A stretch of 64,000 nt of DNA from Plasmopara viticola. Its lineage: Eukaryota > Oomycota > Peronosporomycetes > Peronosporales > Peronosporaceae. Both the position numbers and the translations under genes were made by a program. Positions 54,955 through 64,000 of the stretch are shown here, piece by piece. The stretch's first letter is position 1. Every line of letters starts with the position of its first letter. The stretch is from NCBI GenBank assembly GCA_001695595.3, contig MBPM02000101.1:62001-126000 (forward strand). The letters run 5' to 3'. Under the pieces are notes generated by a model. The model worked only from the letters and a program-made list of their open reading frames with translations, ran no database searches and was not told the DNA's origin.

Positions 54955-55142
54955 GCTTTGACTACGTGTGTGTGGCTATTGAACATTTTCAGCGTCTGCC
55001 TACTACATTATCTGTCGAGGAATAATATTTTATTTATCAAATATCAAATTAAGTATCTCAATGTCATCATCGCTTTTCGGAGGGTACCAAGTTCGTTAAG
55101 CTTGCTGGAAAAGAAGCATTTTCGAACTTTCTGTAAAGAAAC
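54955..55142 (+). promoter_or_regulatory. CRN-h upstream block
   Basis: The CRN leader and AT-rich block directly follow the copia LTR, so the copia sits about 190 bp upstream of the CRN start. Contains TTGAACATTTTCAGCG and AAGCTTGCTGGAAAAGAAGC. Confidence 0.5.
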
Positions 55143-55918
55143 ATGGTGAAGCTGTTTTGTGCAATTGTAGGCGAGGAAAGCGTCATTACTATTGACATTG
55201 ACCCGCAGGAAGCGATTGGAGACTTAAAAAAACAAATCAAGACGAAAGCGCAGTACGAATTTCCGTCTCACAAGCTCGTTCTTTATCTCGCCAAAATGGG
55301 CGGCAACAAAAAAGACAAATGGATGAAGAACGATGACGGCGATTTGGTTCGGCTCCAGAACGCGACGATACCAGAGGACATAGAAAAAAAGCATTTGAAA
55401 AAAGGCTTACTGTTACAGCCAACATGGTGTATTGAGGATTACTACGACGTGAGCGACGAGAAATTTCCTAAGAAGAAAGTGATTCACGTGCTCGTTGATA
55501 TACGTGGGAGAGATCACGTCAGCGTTGCGGTCGCGGATGAAATTTTTTTCTGCTTACCGATGAAACGGAAATTCGCGGCAAGAACGGTGTTGATGTTGGG
55601 GAAGGTATGTATATCGTTTCAGAGTTGTTGCAACAAACTGACCTCAACGCATGTTTGCCTGACTTGTCCAGAACAGCAATTGCGCGGTGGCTCTCAGTCT
55701 TTTTCAACATCCTCTATCTCATCAGCTTGGTCTTCATTGCTATTGTTTTTTCGTATGGAGAAAGTGTCGGTGACAAAGAAAAATGTTTGAAGGATGGAGT
55801 GCCGCCGGTTGTATGTACGTTGGGCTTGATTAGCGCGTATGGCCCCTTTTTAGACCAGATTGTAGAGAAACTGCCAGGGTTAGTGTCGCAATGCAAAAAA
55901 GCATTCACAAATCGCTAG
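55143..55918 (+). pseudogene. Crinkler-type gene, copy h (frameshifted)
   Basis: Second-type header MVKLFCAIVGEES with LYLAK at 47-51, then KWMKNDDGD. The middle block is WCIEDYYDVSDEKFP and ends IHVLVDIRGRDH. An extra base in the T run near 55545 (GAAATTTTTTTC) shifts the frame, and the C-terminal block continues at 55607-55918 with LSVFFNILYLISLVFIAIVF and a tail FLDQIVEKLPGLVSQCKKAF as in CRN-b. The first frame stays open by chance to 55790. Confidence 0.82.
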
Positions 55919-56554
55919 AGACAATTGAGGAGTGCATCATTTCAGTCTTCGTCGGGAATGACATAATTATTTTAATGGATATCAAGCTTTCCTATCGCCA
56001 CTTCACCTGTTCTTTATCCTCACATTTATCATAATGCTTGGACCACAATTAGTCAGCAGACGTGCTTTGCCAGCAAAGGCTTTAACAGCACAGCGCAAAT
56101 TGTCAAATTCTGATCCGGCATCAAAAGCTTGATCGAAATTTATGTGGGAGAAAGGAAGTATGCGCTATGTAGTGACAAAGGGAGCGATGCGGAGAACAAG
56201 GTTTCGGTACTTCGCTAATCTGGCACGCTGTTGAGAATAAGGCATGGAAATTTCTTATTAACGCACTTCTATGCTAAAATGGACAATCGCATAGGTGAAG
56301 TCTTTATCCGACGAAATAACTTGTGCGAAGTTATTTGCATGTGTGCTAATGGGATGATTGCATCGCAGCAAGCAGCAACGTCTCAAAGGACTCAAAACAA
56401 CATCTCCCGTTCTTGGACAAGGATAGCGGATTGTAGAGTGGAATAAAGTGAAGATACTATTTTGTAAACTACATCCTCACCCTACCCCTTTCTTTTCTAA
56501 AGTACAATATTCGAGAGCTTCGTTTTATATGGACGACAACTTAAAACATAAAAG
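55919..56554. other. T spacer, plus orientation
   Basis: CRN-h 3' flank with the out-of-frame C-terminal remnant and the GAGAGCTTCG stretch before X. No supported gene. Confidence 0.5.
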
Positions 56555-56784
56555 TTAAGCTCCAGGCATCAATCCGCCACATTGCTCTTGACGTTGATTT
56601 CGAAATTCCTTTGTACAGTAGTCGGTCTGGTCATAGCAATGACAGTCGGCCAATTCATTTAACCGGCCAACAAAATAATTGTCTGTAGACCAAAATGCGC
56701 AGCATCTAAAATTGCAATTCCAGCGCTAAAAGATGCACCTACACACAAGGCTGCGCCCGTGCTAAAGGATGCGCTTGCGCCTGT
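56555..56784 (-). pseudogene. X ORF family, copy 4
   Basis: The minus strand reads TGASASFSTGAALCVGASFS, AGIAILDAAHFGLQ, a TAA, then in a shifted frame LADCHCYDQTDYC and QCGGLMPGA with TAA at 56557-56555. It keeps two more cysteines (DYC, QCGG) than the HECT-linked copies. Confidence 0.45.
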
Positions 56785-56880
56785 GCTGAAAAGTCGACGC
56801 GTAAGCAGAGTCAGTATGAATTTGTTGGGCTATTCCCGTTCGCTCACATCGTTGACAAGACGGATCTACCAAGTGTGTAA
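56785..56880 (+). pseudogene. cysteine protease 3' end fragment
   Basis: The last 31 codons in an open frame: AEKSTRKQSQYEFVG, LFPFAHIVDK, DLPSV, TAA at 56878-56880. Joined to X upstream. Confidence 0.7.
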
Positions 56881-57325
56881 ATACATGGAATGAATTTCCT
56901 TTGGCATGGATTACTAAGCCATAAGTTAGCGGTGGCTACCGCGTGCTCATAAGATCAGCCTTTACGAAATGAGCTTTTCTGATATTAGCAGTCATGTTAA
57001 AAACAGCGTTAATCATGCTTCGTCCTTCATTCAGACTGTACGTGTAGGATATAGTAACGCCGTTGCCATTTGACTAATATCACGGCGGTCTAAAGAGAAT
57101 CGCAAAGAAATTATTGGAATTTATGAAAAAAAACTTAGAAAGGTTTTGACTACGTGTGTGTGGTTATTGAACATTTTCAGCGTCTGCCTATTACATTATC
57201 TGTCGCGGAATAATATTATATTAATCGTATATCAAATTTAGTACAAAATATCGCTTCTATCTGACGTCAATGTCATCATCGCTTTTAGGAGGGTACCAAA
57301 TTTGTAAAGCTTGCTGTAAAAGAAC
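56881..57325. other. inverted S spacer and CRN-i upstream block
   Basis: S spacer in reverse (56881-57160), then the CRN leader block (57165-57325). No gene. Confidence 0.5.
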
Positions 57326-57469
57326 ATAGTGAAGTTGTTTTGTGCATTTGTCAACGAGGAACGAATATTCGCCGTTAAAATTGGCAACCAGCAATCGGTT
57401 GCAATCTTGAAGAAGTTGATCGCGAAGGAAGCGCAAAACGAGTTTCCGTCCCACAAGTTTGTTCTTTCT
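57326..57469 (+). pseudogene. Crinkler-type gene, copy i, 5' part (split by copia)
   Basis: Header-coding sequence KLFCAFVNEER with IGNQQSVAILKKLIAKEAQ. The start codon is ATA (57326-57328) instead of ATG. The reading runs to just before the LYLAK motif, where copia family A is inserted, and resumes at 61891. Confidence 0.8.
57465..57469. repeat. 5-bp target-site duplication TTTCT (left)
   Basis: Repeated at 61891-61895 on the other side of the copia element. Confidence 0.88.
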
Positions 57470-57618
57470 TGTTAAGTCAAAAGTAAAAACCGAAGTGTAT
57501 ATATATTCATCTAGACCAATGAACGACTACCATATGTAATTACTAACTGTGACGTACTTGTAAATACTATGACGCCATCCGCCTGTTCAACATGCATTCA
57601 GCGGTGTAAATTGTGACA
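57470..57618 (-). repeat. family A 3' LTR
   Basis: 149 bp, element-sense start TGTCACAATTTACACC, preceded in element order by the purine tract GGTGAGTGGGAG (57632-57619 region). Confidence 0.85.
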
Positions 57619-57631
57619 CTCCCACTCACCG

Positions 57632-59840
57632 CTAATGCTGTGTGTTCTTTGTTGCTGACTCGGTCTTGATTCGAGATGTTTTGCGCAAATACTTCAGTAT
57701 CTTGGTTCCATCTGGCCTCGTCAGCATATCGGCAAGCTGACTCTTCGTATCGATAAATTCGATCGTCAACAGTCCTTCTTGCGCGTTCTCACGGATAAAG
57801 TGGTGCTTGATGTCCACATGCTTCGTCCTAGCATGGTATCCGGCGTTATTGGCCAACGCAATAGCACCTTGGTTGTCTTCCAAATTTGTGTGCCTTCAAC
57901 TTGCTCGTGACCCATGTCCTTTAGCATTGCCCGCGTCCAAAGAACTTCTTGTATGCATAAATTGAGAGCCATGTACTCAGCGGAAGCTGAGCTCAGCGCA
58001 ACTGTCCGCTGGTCTTCGACTTAAATACCACTGTGCGCTTGCAATCATGACCATAATTTCCGAGACCAAGCGTCTGTCATCCGTGTTGCTGCCCCAATCT
58101 GCATCCGAGTATGCTTTGACCGCTCGAATTGCTGCGCTCTAATGTCGTAGTCCTGGGTTCTCCCGAAAACGTGATAGCTAAGTCACCACGTAAGCAATAT
58201 CAGGCCGAGTGCTTGTCGTTATGTACAGCAAGCATCCAATCAAAGAGCGATAAGGCTTTGATCGCATTGTCGACCGTCCCTCTTCCGTTGTGGGTGACGG
58301 CTTTGACGACAGCTTCAATCCTGATACGCATGGGTTTTCAGCACTCTTAGTATCTTGTTGGACGAATCGCTTGATCACGTCATAGATGTAGCGAGTCTGT
58401 TTGATCGTCAATATTCCAGCTGACCTGTCGTGATCAATTTTCATACCCAAAATAAATTCCGCCTGACCAAGCTCCTTCATCTTGAAAGCATTCTTGAGTA
58501 CCCCCTTTACTTGATTTAATTCTTTGCTGCTCCTTGCTGCGATAATCATGTCATTCACATGTAATCCAGCGTTAGCAAAACCTTCTTTAGTGCTCTTGAC
58601 ATAAAGACATTGATCTGCTCCGCAACTCTTAAAGCCATTCCTGACGAAGACACAATGAACTGTCTTGTTCCAGGCACTCTCTGCCAGCTTCAGACCTTAA
58701 ATAGCCTTATTTGGTCGACATATATATCCTTGAGCATTGTCGACACCAAGCGGAACTTCCATGAAGACGTTGTCCGTCAACACGCTACTGAGAAAAGCCG
58801 TGTCGACGTCCAGCTGTTCCATTTGATAGTTGCATTCAGCAAATACCGCGAAAATTTTTCGGATCGAATTCATGTTGGCAATCGGGGAATATGTCTCGAA
58901 AAGGTCAACGCCATATTTCTGCTTGTATTTTTTGCGACCAGTCGTGCCTTGTATCGCACGATAGCGCCATTCTGATCACTCTTCTTGGCAAATACCCATC
59001 GTGAATCAATTGTGCGCCCAATCTTCCCTCGTGGCTGCAATGTTCACGTTTCATTCTCTTCGTGAGAGCGAAGCTCAGCATCCATTGCTTCACGCCATTT
59101 CATTGCATCGTCGCTTGCCATTGCTTGAGTATAAGCAGTCGGTGAGTCCGTATCATCGTCAATACTGACGGCGTAGGCAAGAAAGGCTTCCGCAATTAGT
59201 CCATCTTCGTCAATCCTAGCTAGCTTTGGAGTCGGTGGGCCCTCACTGCCTTCTGTTGACTCTCCACCATCGGAGCCGTTTCTTAGCATTAGCACTGGCT
59301 AACAACTTATTCGTGTCGCTTCACTTCAGGCCGAAACACCAAACGATCTTCTTGTTGCACTTGGGAAGGTTGATGATACTCCGTTAGCTCAAGATCGTTT
59401 CGTACAGGGCTCTCAGAAGGCATTAGACGCTGTACAACGGCGCTTGGCGTACGATTTACATCCTCCATATCGACATCCTCGACTATCTCTTCGACAGCTC
59501 CCATGGGATCGTCCGGAACTGACTGCTGATCCACTTGATGCTGAACATTGACTTCATCACCATCCTTAAGTACTTGAACAATTGTTTCCGTCTTAAGCTC
59601 TTGCGTGTCGCAGATGCCGCCCACCTCACGCTCATCCAACTTTACAGAGCGGGTCACTTTAATCTTGGCATTCTTCAAGTCAAACACGCAATAGCCCTTG
59701 ACATTCTCTGCATAGCCAAGAAACATACACTTGAAGCTCTTGGGTTCCAGTTTGGTCCGTTTCACATCGTCAATATGAGCGAAGCCTTGCGAACCAAATA
59801 CGCGCAGGTGATCCATTCGAGGCTTCATCTTGAAAGTTAG
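57632..59840 (-). pseudogene. copia family A RT / RNase H, copy 2
   Basis: Minus-strand frames 59828-59307 (LRVFGSQGFAH and acidic linker), 59295-59044, 58558-58178 (after the active-site region, NDMIIAARSSKEL) and 57883-57632 (EDNQGAIALANNAGYHARTKH). Here the YVDD region reads as HVND because of changes near 58557. Numerous shifts and stops. Confidence 0.82.
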
Positions 59841-59874
59841 CTCGTATGGCGTGGTGTCAGGTTGGACCGGATTG

Positions 59875-61656
59875 CTAAAGTGATTTATTAAATAAACCGC
59901 TGTATTTACCGCTTCCGCCCATCATTCCGTCGAAACGCTCTTGTAGTGTAACATGCTGCGGGCTTTCTCCATAATAGTCCTGTTCATACGCTCCGCCACT
60001 CCGTTCTGCTGCGGGTTTTATGGGACGGAGCGCTGGTGCACAATGCTGTTCTCTTGACATATTCCAGTCATTTTCTTTTTTACGAACTCGATTCCGTTGT
60101 CGGATCGCAAACATCTTAGTCGTGCACCCCACTGGTTTTCGCATAACGTCTGAAACTTCTTGAACTTGCCAGTCACTTCACTCTTGCTCTTGACCAAAAA
60201 ATTGCAACATATCGTGAAAAGTAATCCACAAGCGTGAGAATGTATTTGGCACCACCCTTCGAAATAGTTCGCATTAGCTCCATGACATCTGTGTGGATAT
60301 GCTCTAACACACGTGTCGTCTTTGTCATTAAACGAGACGAAAACACCGTGACCGTCTGCTTGCCCTTCAAACACCCGGCACACAATATCTCCACTCTTTG
60401 CTTGATAATTGGGATACCATTAGCTGGTCGCTGTGTCCTGATCAGCGCATCCTTGCTGGGGAGCCCCATGCGTGCACGCCAAAACTCCCACTGATTGTCA
60501 GCCCCGGTATATTCAACGAGACATGCTTCTTATTGCTCACAGTCAAGAAAATACGACTTTCCAACTTTTGTGCCCGACGCAATTGCTTGCTTCTTGTTTC
60601 AAACGACACATGACGAACGCAAAAATTCCACACTCATGCCACGCTCTGCTAGCTTGCCAACTGACAGCAACCTTCTGTCGAGTCCGGGAATGTGCAGAAC
60701 TTCAACCATGCGAATCCTCATTCCGTTAAAACCAGTCAATTTTATCGTGCCGGCTCCTTTGACAAGCAACTTCTTCCCGTCTGCAATCGTAACTTCGATG
60801 CTAGCTTCTAGGCCCTAGTAATCAAATAAGTCCTTCCTGTGTGGGGTCATGTGGGACGTTGCTCCACTGTCAATCAGCCATTCTGATGACTTCCCTTCAC
60901 CAACAGCAAACACCGTGTCGTCGCTGTTGAATCTTTTACCAGCCGGGCAGTTCCGCTTCATGTGTCCAAACTGGTCACAGTTGAAGCACTTGCCCTTGAA
61001 TCCGCCGTTATTGCGTGGAGGACCACCCTTTCGTCCATTGTCCCGTCCACCTTTAGATCTTCTAGCATTTCCATTTCCATTTACGCGAAACGCTTTCTCT
61101 GTAGCTTCTTTCCTCTGCAGCTCCTCTGACCTTTGAGCAGCTTCTCCTTGACTTCTATCAACGAAATGTCCCTTGCATTTTCCACAATCGACGAAATCAA
61201 GTCGTACTCCGAAGGTAGACTGCTGAGAAGTAACACCAGCTGGCGTGACTCATCAATTTACTCTCCCGTAGTCTGTAGTCCCACTACTAGCTCGTCAAAA
61301 GAGTCCATATGCTCTGCCATGCTTGTTCCACTTTCCATCTTGAACTCATGTAGTCGACGAGTCATCACAACACGATTGTGAAGAGTCGAGCGATTGCGGG
61401 AATCGCGGAGGGTTCCTCACGCCTCCATAGCACGCGTAGCCGATCGAATCTTGGTCTGGTGTTGGATCTCAACGCCTTGAGCAATGATGCCTAGCGCCTT
61501 GGCATCATTAACAATCCACGCCTCCGTGACGTCCTTCTCTTCTTTGACGGCCATGATGTGTCCCAGGAAACCCTTCCGCGCCAGGTTTATCTTCATGTTG
61601 AACTCCCAGTGGTAATAGTTACCACTTTCTAGGAGGACTTTGGTGCGCTTGTTCAT
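59875..61656 (-). pseudogene. copia family A gag-protease-integrase, copy 2
   Basis: Gag from MNKRTKVLLESGNYYHWEF (61656), with shifts near 61417, 61250 and 61130. The zinc knuckle CFNCDQFGHMKRNC is at about 60960-61000, protease WLIDSGATSHM at about 60850-60890 and integrase HTDVMELM at about 60290. RSDNGIEF is at about 60090, the TAA at 60018-60016, then NPQQNGVAERMN. A TGA replaces Trp near 59922. Confidence 0.82.
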
Positions 61657-61703
61657 ATTGGGCGAGAACGTTGCTTGAGAAGGAAGGCTTGTTGCGGCTG
61701 TTA

Positions 61704-61890
61704 ACCTGATAAGTAGAAAGTAAAGCCTAAAGCATTGGCAGTGGCGACATCAATGGCAGTTAACCCGAAGTAAATATATATATCTAGGCCAATGAACGGC
61801 TACCATATGTAATTACTAACTGTGACGTACTTGTAAATACTGTGACGCCATCCGCATGTTCAACATGCATACAGAGGTGTAAATTTAACA
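61704..61890 (-). repeat. family A 5' LTR with ~40-bp insert
   Basis: 187 bp instead of ~148. The extra stretch (about 61721-61759, GCCTAAAGCATTGGCAGTGG...) interrupts the otherwise matching LTR near its inner end. Confidence 0.75.
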
Positions 61891-62436
61891 TTTCTCTGGC
61901 CAAGAAGGGCGGCAAATAAAAGGCACATGGATGGGGGACGATGACGGCGATTTGGTTCGGCTTCAGAAATTGACGAATCGAGAGGACATGGAAAAAGCAT
62001 TTGATAAAAGGGCTCTTTTTAAAGCCAACGTCGCTGATAAAGACGCACTTTACTGAAGTAACCAAAGAGAATGTGATTTACTTGCTCGTTGATACACGTG
62101 GCAAAGATCATGTCAGCATTGCGGTTGCGGATAAAAATTTCTCTCTACTAAACGACGAAACGGAAGTTCGCGGCGGAAAATGTGTTGATGTTGGGGAAGG
62201 TATGTATATCGTTGCAGAGTCGTTGCAACAAACTGCCCTCAACGCTTGTTTGCCTGACTTGTCTAGAACACCAGTTGCGCGGTTGCTCTCAGTCTTTTTT
62301 AAATCCTCTATCTCATCAGCTTGGTCTTCATTGCTATTGTTTTTTCTATGGAGAAAGTGTCGGTGACAAAGAAAAATGTTTGAAGGATGGAGTGCCGCCG
62401 GTTGTATGTACGTTGGGCTTGATTGGCGCGTAAGGC
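61891..62436 (+). pseudogene. Crinkler-type gene, copy i, 3' part
   Basis: Starts with the second TTTCT and the LAKKGGK of the header motif, then a TAA at about 61917. Later frames give DDDGDLVRLQ, SLIKTHFTEVTKEN, YLLVDTRGKDHVSIAV, VDVGEGMYIV, a shift near 62300, then the hydrophobic stretch and LKDGVPPVVCTLGLIGA. A relic even before the copia insertion was fixed, given the lost start codon. Confidence 0.8.
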
Positions 62437-63110
62437 CCCTTTTAAGACCAAATTTAAAGAAACTGCCAGGGTTTGTGTCGCAATGCAGGAAAGCATTCAA
62501 AAATCGCTAGAGACGGTTGAGGAGTGCATCATTTCAGTCTTCGTGGTGAATGACGTAATTATTTTAATGGATGTCAAGCTTTTCTATCGCCACTTCACCT
62601 GCTCTTTAACCTCACATTCATCATAATGCTTGGACCACAATAAATCAGCAGACATGCTTTGCCAGCAGAGGCTTCAACAGCACAGCGCAAATTGTCAATT
62701 TCTGATCCGGCATCAAAAGCTTGATCGACGTCTATGTGTGACAAGGGAAATATGCGTTATGAAGTGACGAAGGGAGCGATACAAAAGCCAATGTTTTGGT
62801 AGGATCATCGCAAATTAGGCACGCTGCTGGAGGGCGTGGTATGGAAGTTTCTTATCAACGCACTTCTATGCTATAATGGATAGTCGCACAGGTGAAGTCT
62901 CTAAGTTATAGGGATGAATGGTGCAAACTTTTTGCATGTGTGCTAGTGTGATGGTTGCATAGCTGCAAGCAGCAACGTCTCACAGGACTTTAAACAAACT
63001 CTCCCCTTCGGATAGCGGATTAAAGTGTGGAATAGAATGAAAACACTGTTTTGTAAATTATTGCTTACTTCACCCTACGTCTTACTCTAATGAAGTACAA
63101 CATTCGCTAT
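62437..63110. other. T spacer, right end of the array
   Basis: CRN-i 3' flank (MQESIQKSLETVEECIISVF remnant, 62483-62545), then T spacer to the CACCCTACGTCTTACTC stretch. Homology with the other units stops at about 63110. Confidence 0.55.
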
Positions 63111-64000
63111 CGTGAGAACGGCCCGATCTACCATTGTTATTTTGGCTAACAATTTCGTGTTGGCCGGTTTAGTTAGGACTAAAGTCGGACATTCAAATGG
63201 CCGACTTGCCTTCTTGGTATTGGGCGGGAACGCGTGCACACCGTTCTTCCAAGCCTGAATATTAACACACTAAGGCGGCGAAGAAGTCTAAAGCTGTGTC
63301 AAAAACTTCACAGACCAACTAAAACGGGATAAGAAAAAGCAGGGACCTAATGACGGTGTCGCGAGCATAATGGACGAGGAAGAGAGTAAAATTTGCGACA
63401 TTAACTGGGCGCCCCAATGCCTGATATTATTAACGCAGTTGGCGATGGTATTTGCGACTAAACCTTCTCCAGGAATCATCGCGAGGTTAATTTTGTTCTT
63501 TGGACAACGGGTTGGAGTAAAAAGAGTAGATTCTTTCGGATTAAGTTTACATGACCATGGTAGGCCATAGCGCCGAGCATTATATTCGTCTGCATCGTGC
63601 ACCGCAAGGGCTCACTGAAGGCCGCTCCTTACGTGACATGTATAAATGTTGCCCCATCGTGACCTTGTGTACAAACTCCCGCCATTGAAGAATTTACAAT
63701 TAATACCTTTTAAATCTGGTCGGAACAGGTGCAAATTGTATGTGGTGGCAGACAAAAATCAGAATGCAATAATAGATCGCAATATTAATCAATGGACAAT
63801 GAGTACTGCCATTCATTATTATCAATGAATAATATACATTGCTGTCCAATTTTTTCGAATATGGGCGGCAACGAGAAAATGCTGATAGCAAGATGCTACT
63901 GTTGCTATCATCGATAGAAAATAATACTATAGCTAAATAATCAAGCAAAAAAAAATAATAATATAGCTAAATAATCAAGCAAAAAAAACGAGGCTTATGG
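63111..64000. other. unrecognised sequence right of the array
   Basis: No homology with the rest of the window and no recognised protein. The longest ORFs are 63370-63570 (+, 66 aa) and 63288-63602 (-, 104 aa), overlapping on opposite strands, so at most one is real. A 27-bp direct repeat TATAGCTAAATAATCAAGCA(A)n lies at 63928-63954 and 63962-63988. Otherwise nothing supported. Confidence 0.4.

Larger units (their letters stand above)
57470..61890 (-). mobile_element. Ty1/copia element, family A copy 2
   Basis: A complete 4.4-kb minus-strand element with both LTRs and TTTCT duplications, inserted in CRN-i. Gene order gag, zinc knuckle, protease, integrase, RT, RNase H matches 9461-13609. Frames are broken at many places. 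The TAA in the integrase (60018-60016) is shared with the first copy. Confidence 0.92.

Overview
The window looks like nuclear DNA of an oomycete (Phytophthora/Pythium/Albugo-type water mould). The reasons are nine Crinkler (CRN) genes or relics with the LYLAK header variant, oomycete-style Ty1/copia elements, an APE-type LINE and UBE3C-like HECT ligase sequences. Nothing bacterial was seen: no operons, RNA gene set or CRISPR. The exact genus cannot be fixed from the sequence alone. It is a gene-sparse, repeat-driven accessory region.

Layout. From 1.2 to 37.5 kb and again from 55 to 63.1 kb the DNA is built from one recurring set of modules: S spacer, UBE3C-like HECT E3 ligase (H1-H5, all broken) or the 3' end of a papain-like cysteine protease, an unrecognised small ORF family called X here, T spacer, then a CRN gene. 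The modules recur in both orientations. They have been inverted (7.9-8.1 and 28.7-29.7 kb), deleted, fused and converted. CRN copies lie at 5.4, 17.5, 22.3, 23.4, 25.6, 31.4, 35.2, 55.1 and 57.3/61.9 kb. Six have an uninterrupted ORF (a, b, c, d, f, g) and three are broken (e, h, i). The array ends at about 63.1 kb in unrecognised sequence.

Mobile elements are nested in the array. A hybrid copia element (9314-15825) sits inside HECT copy H2 with a GATAC target duplication. A family A copia (57470-61890) cuts CRN-i, with duplication TTTCT. Family B copia occurs at the left edge (1-1224), in the hybrid element and at 50.6-54.95 kb. Family C copia (37547-50481) is itself split by an 8.2-kb, apparently intact two-ORF LINE (37582-45794) flanked by a 20-bp target duplication.

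Function. The CRN proteins share a header (ubiquitin-like by published analysis of the family), an HVLV-type motif and then a short C-terminal part with a strong hydrophobic helix instead of a familiar CRN effector domain. Their sequence blocks are reassorted between copies, as expected for an effector nursery driven by recombination. The HECT and protease copies look like passengers: their intact progenitors are probably elsewhere in the genome. Coordinates of module edges are read by eye from sequence comparison within the window and may be off by a few bases.
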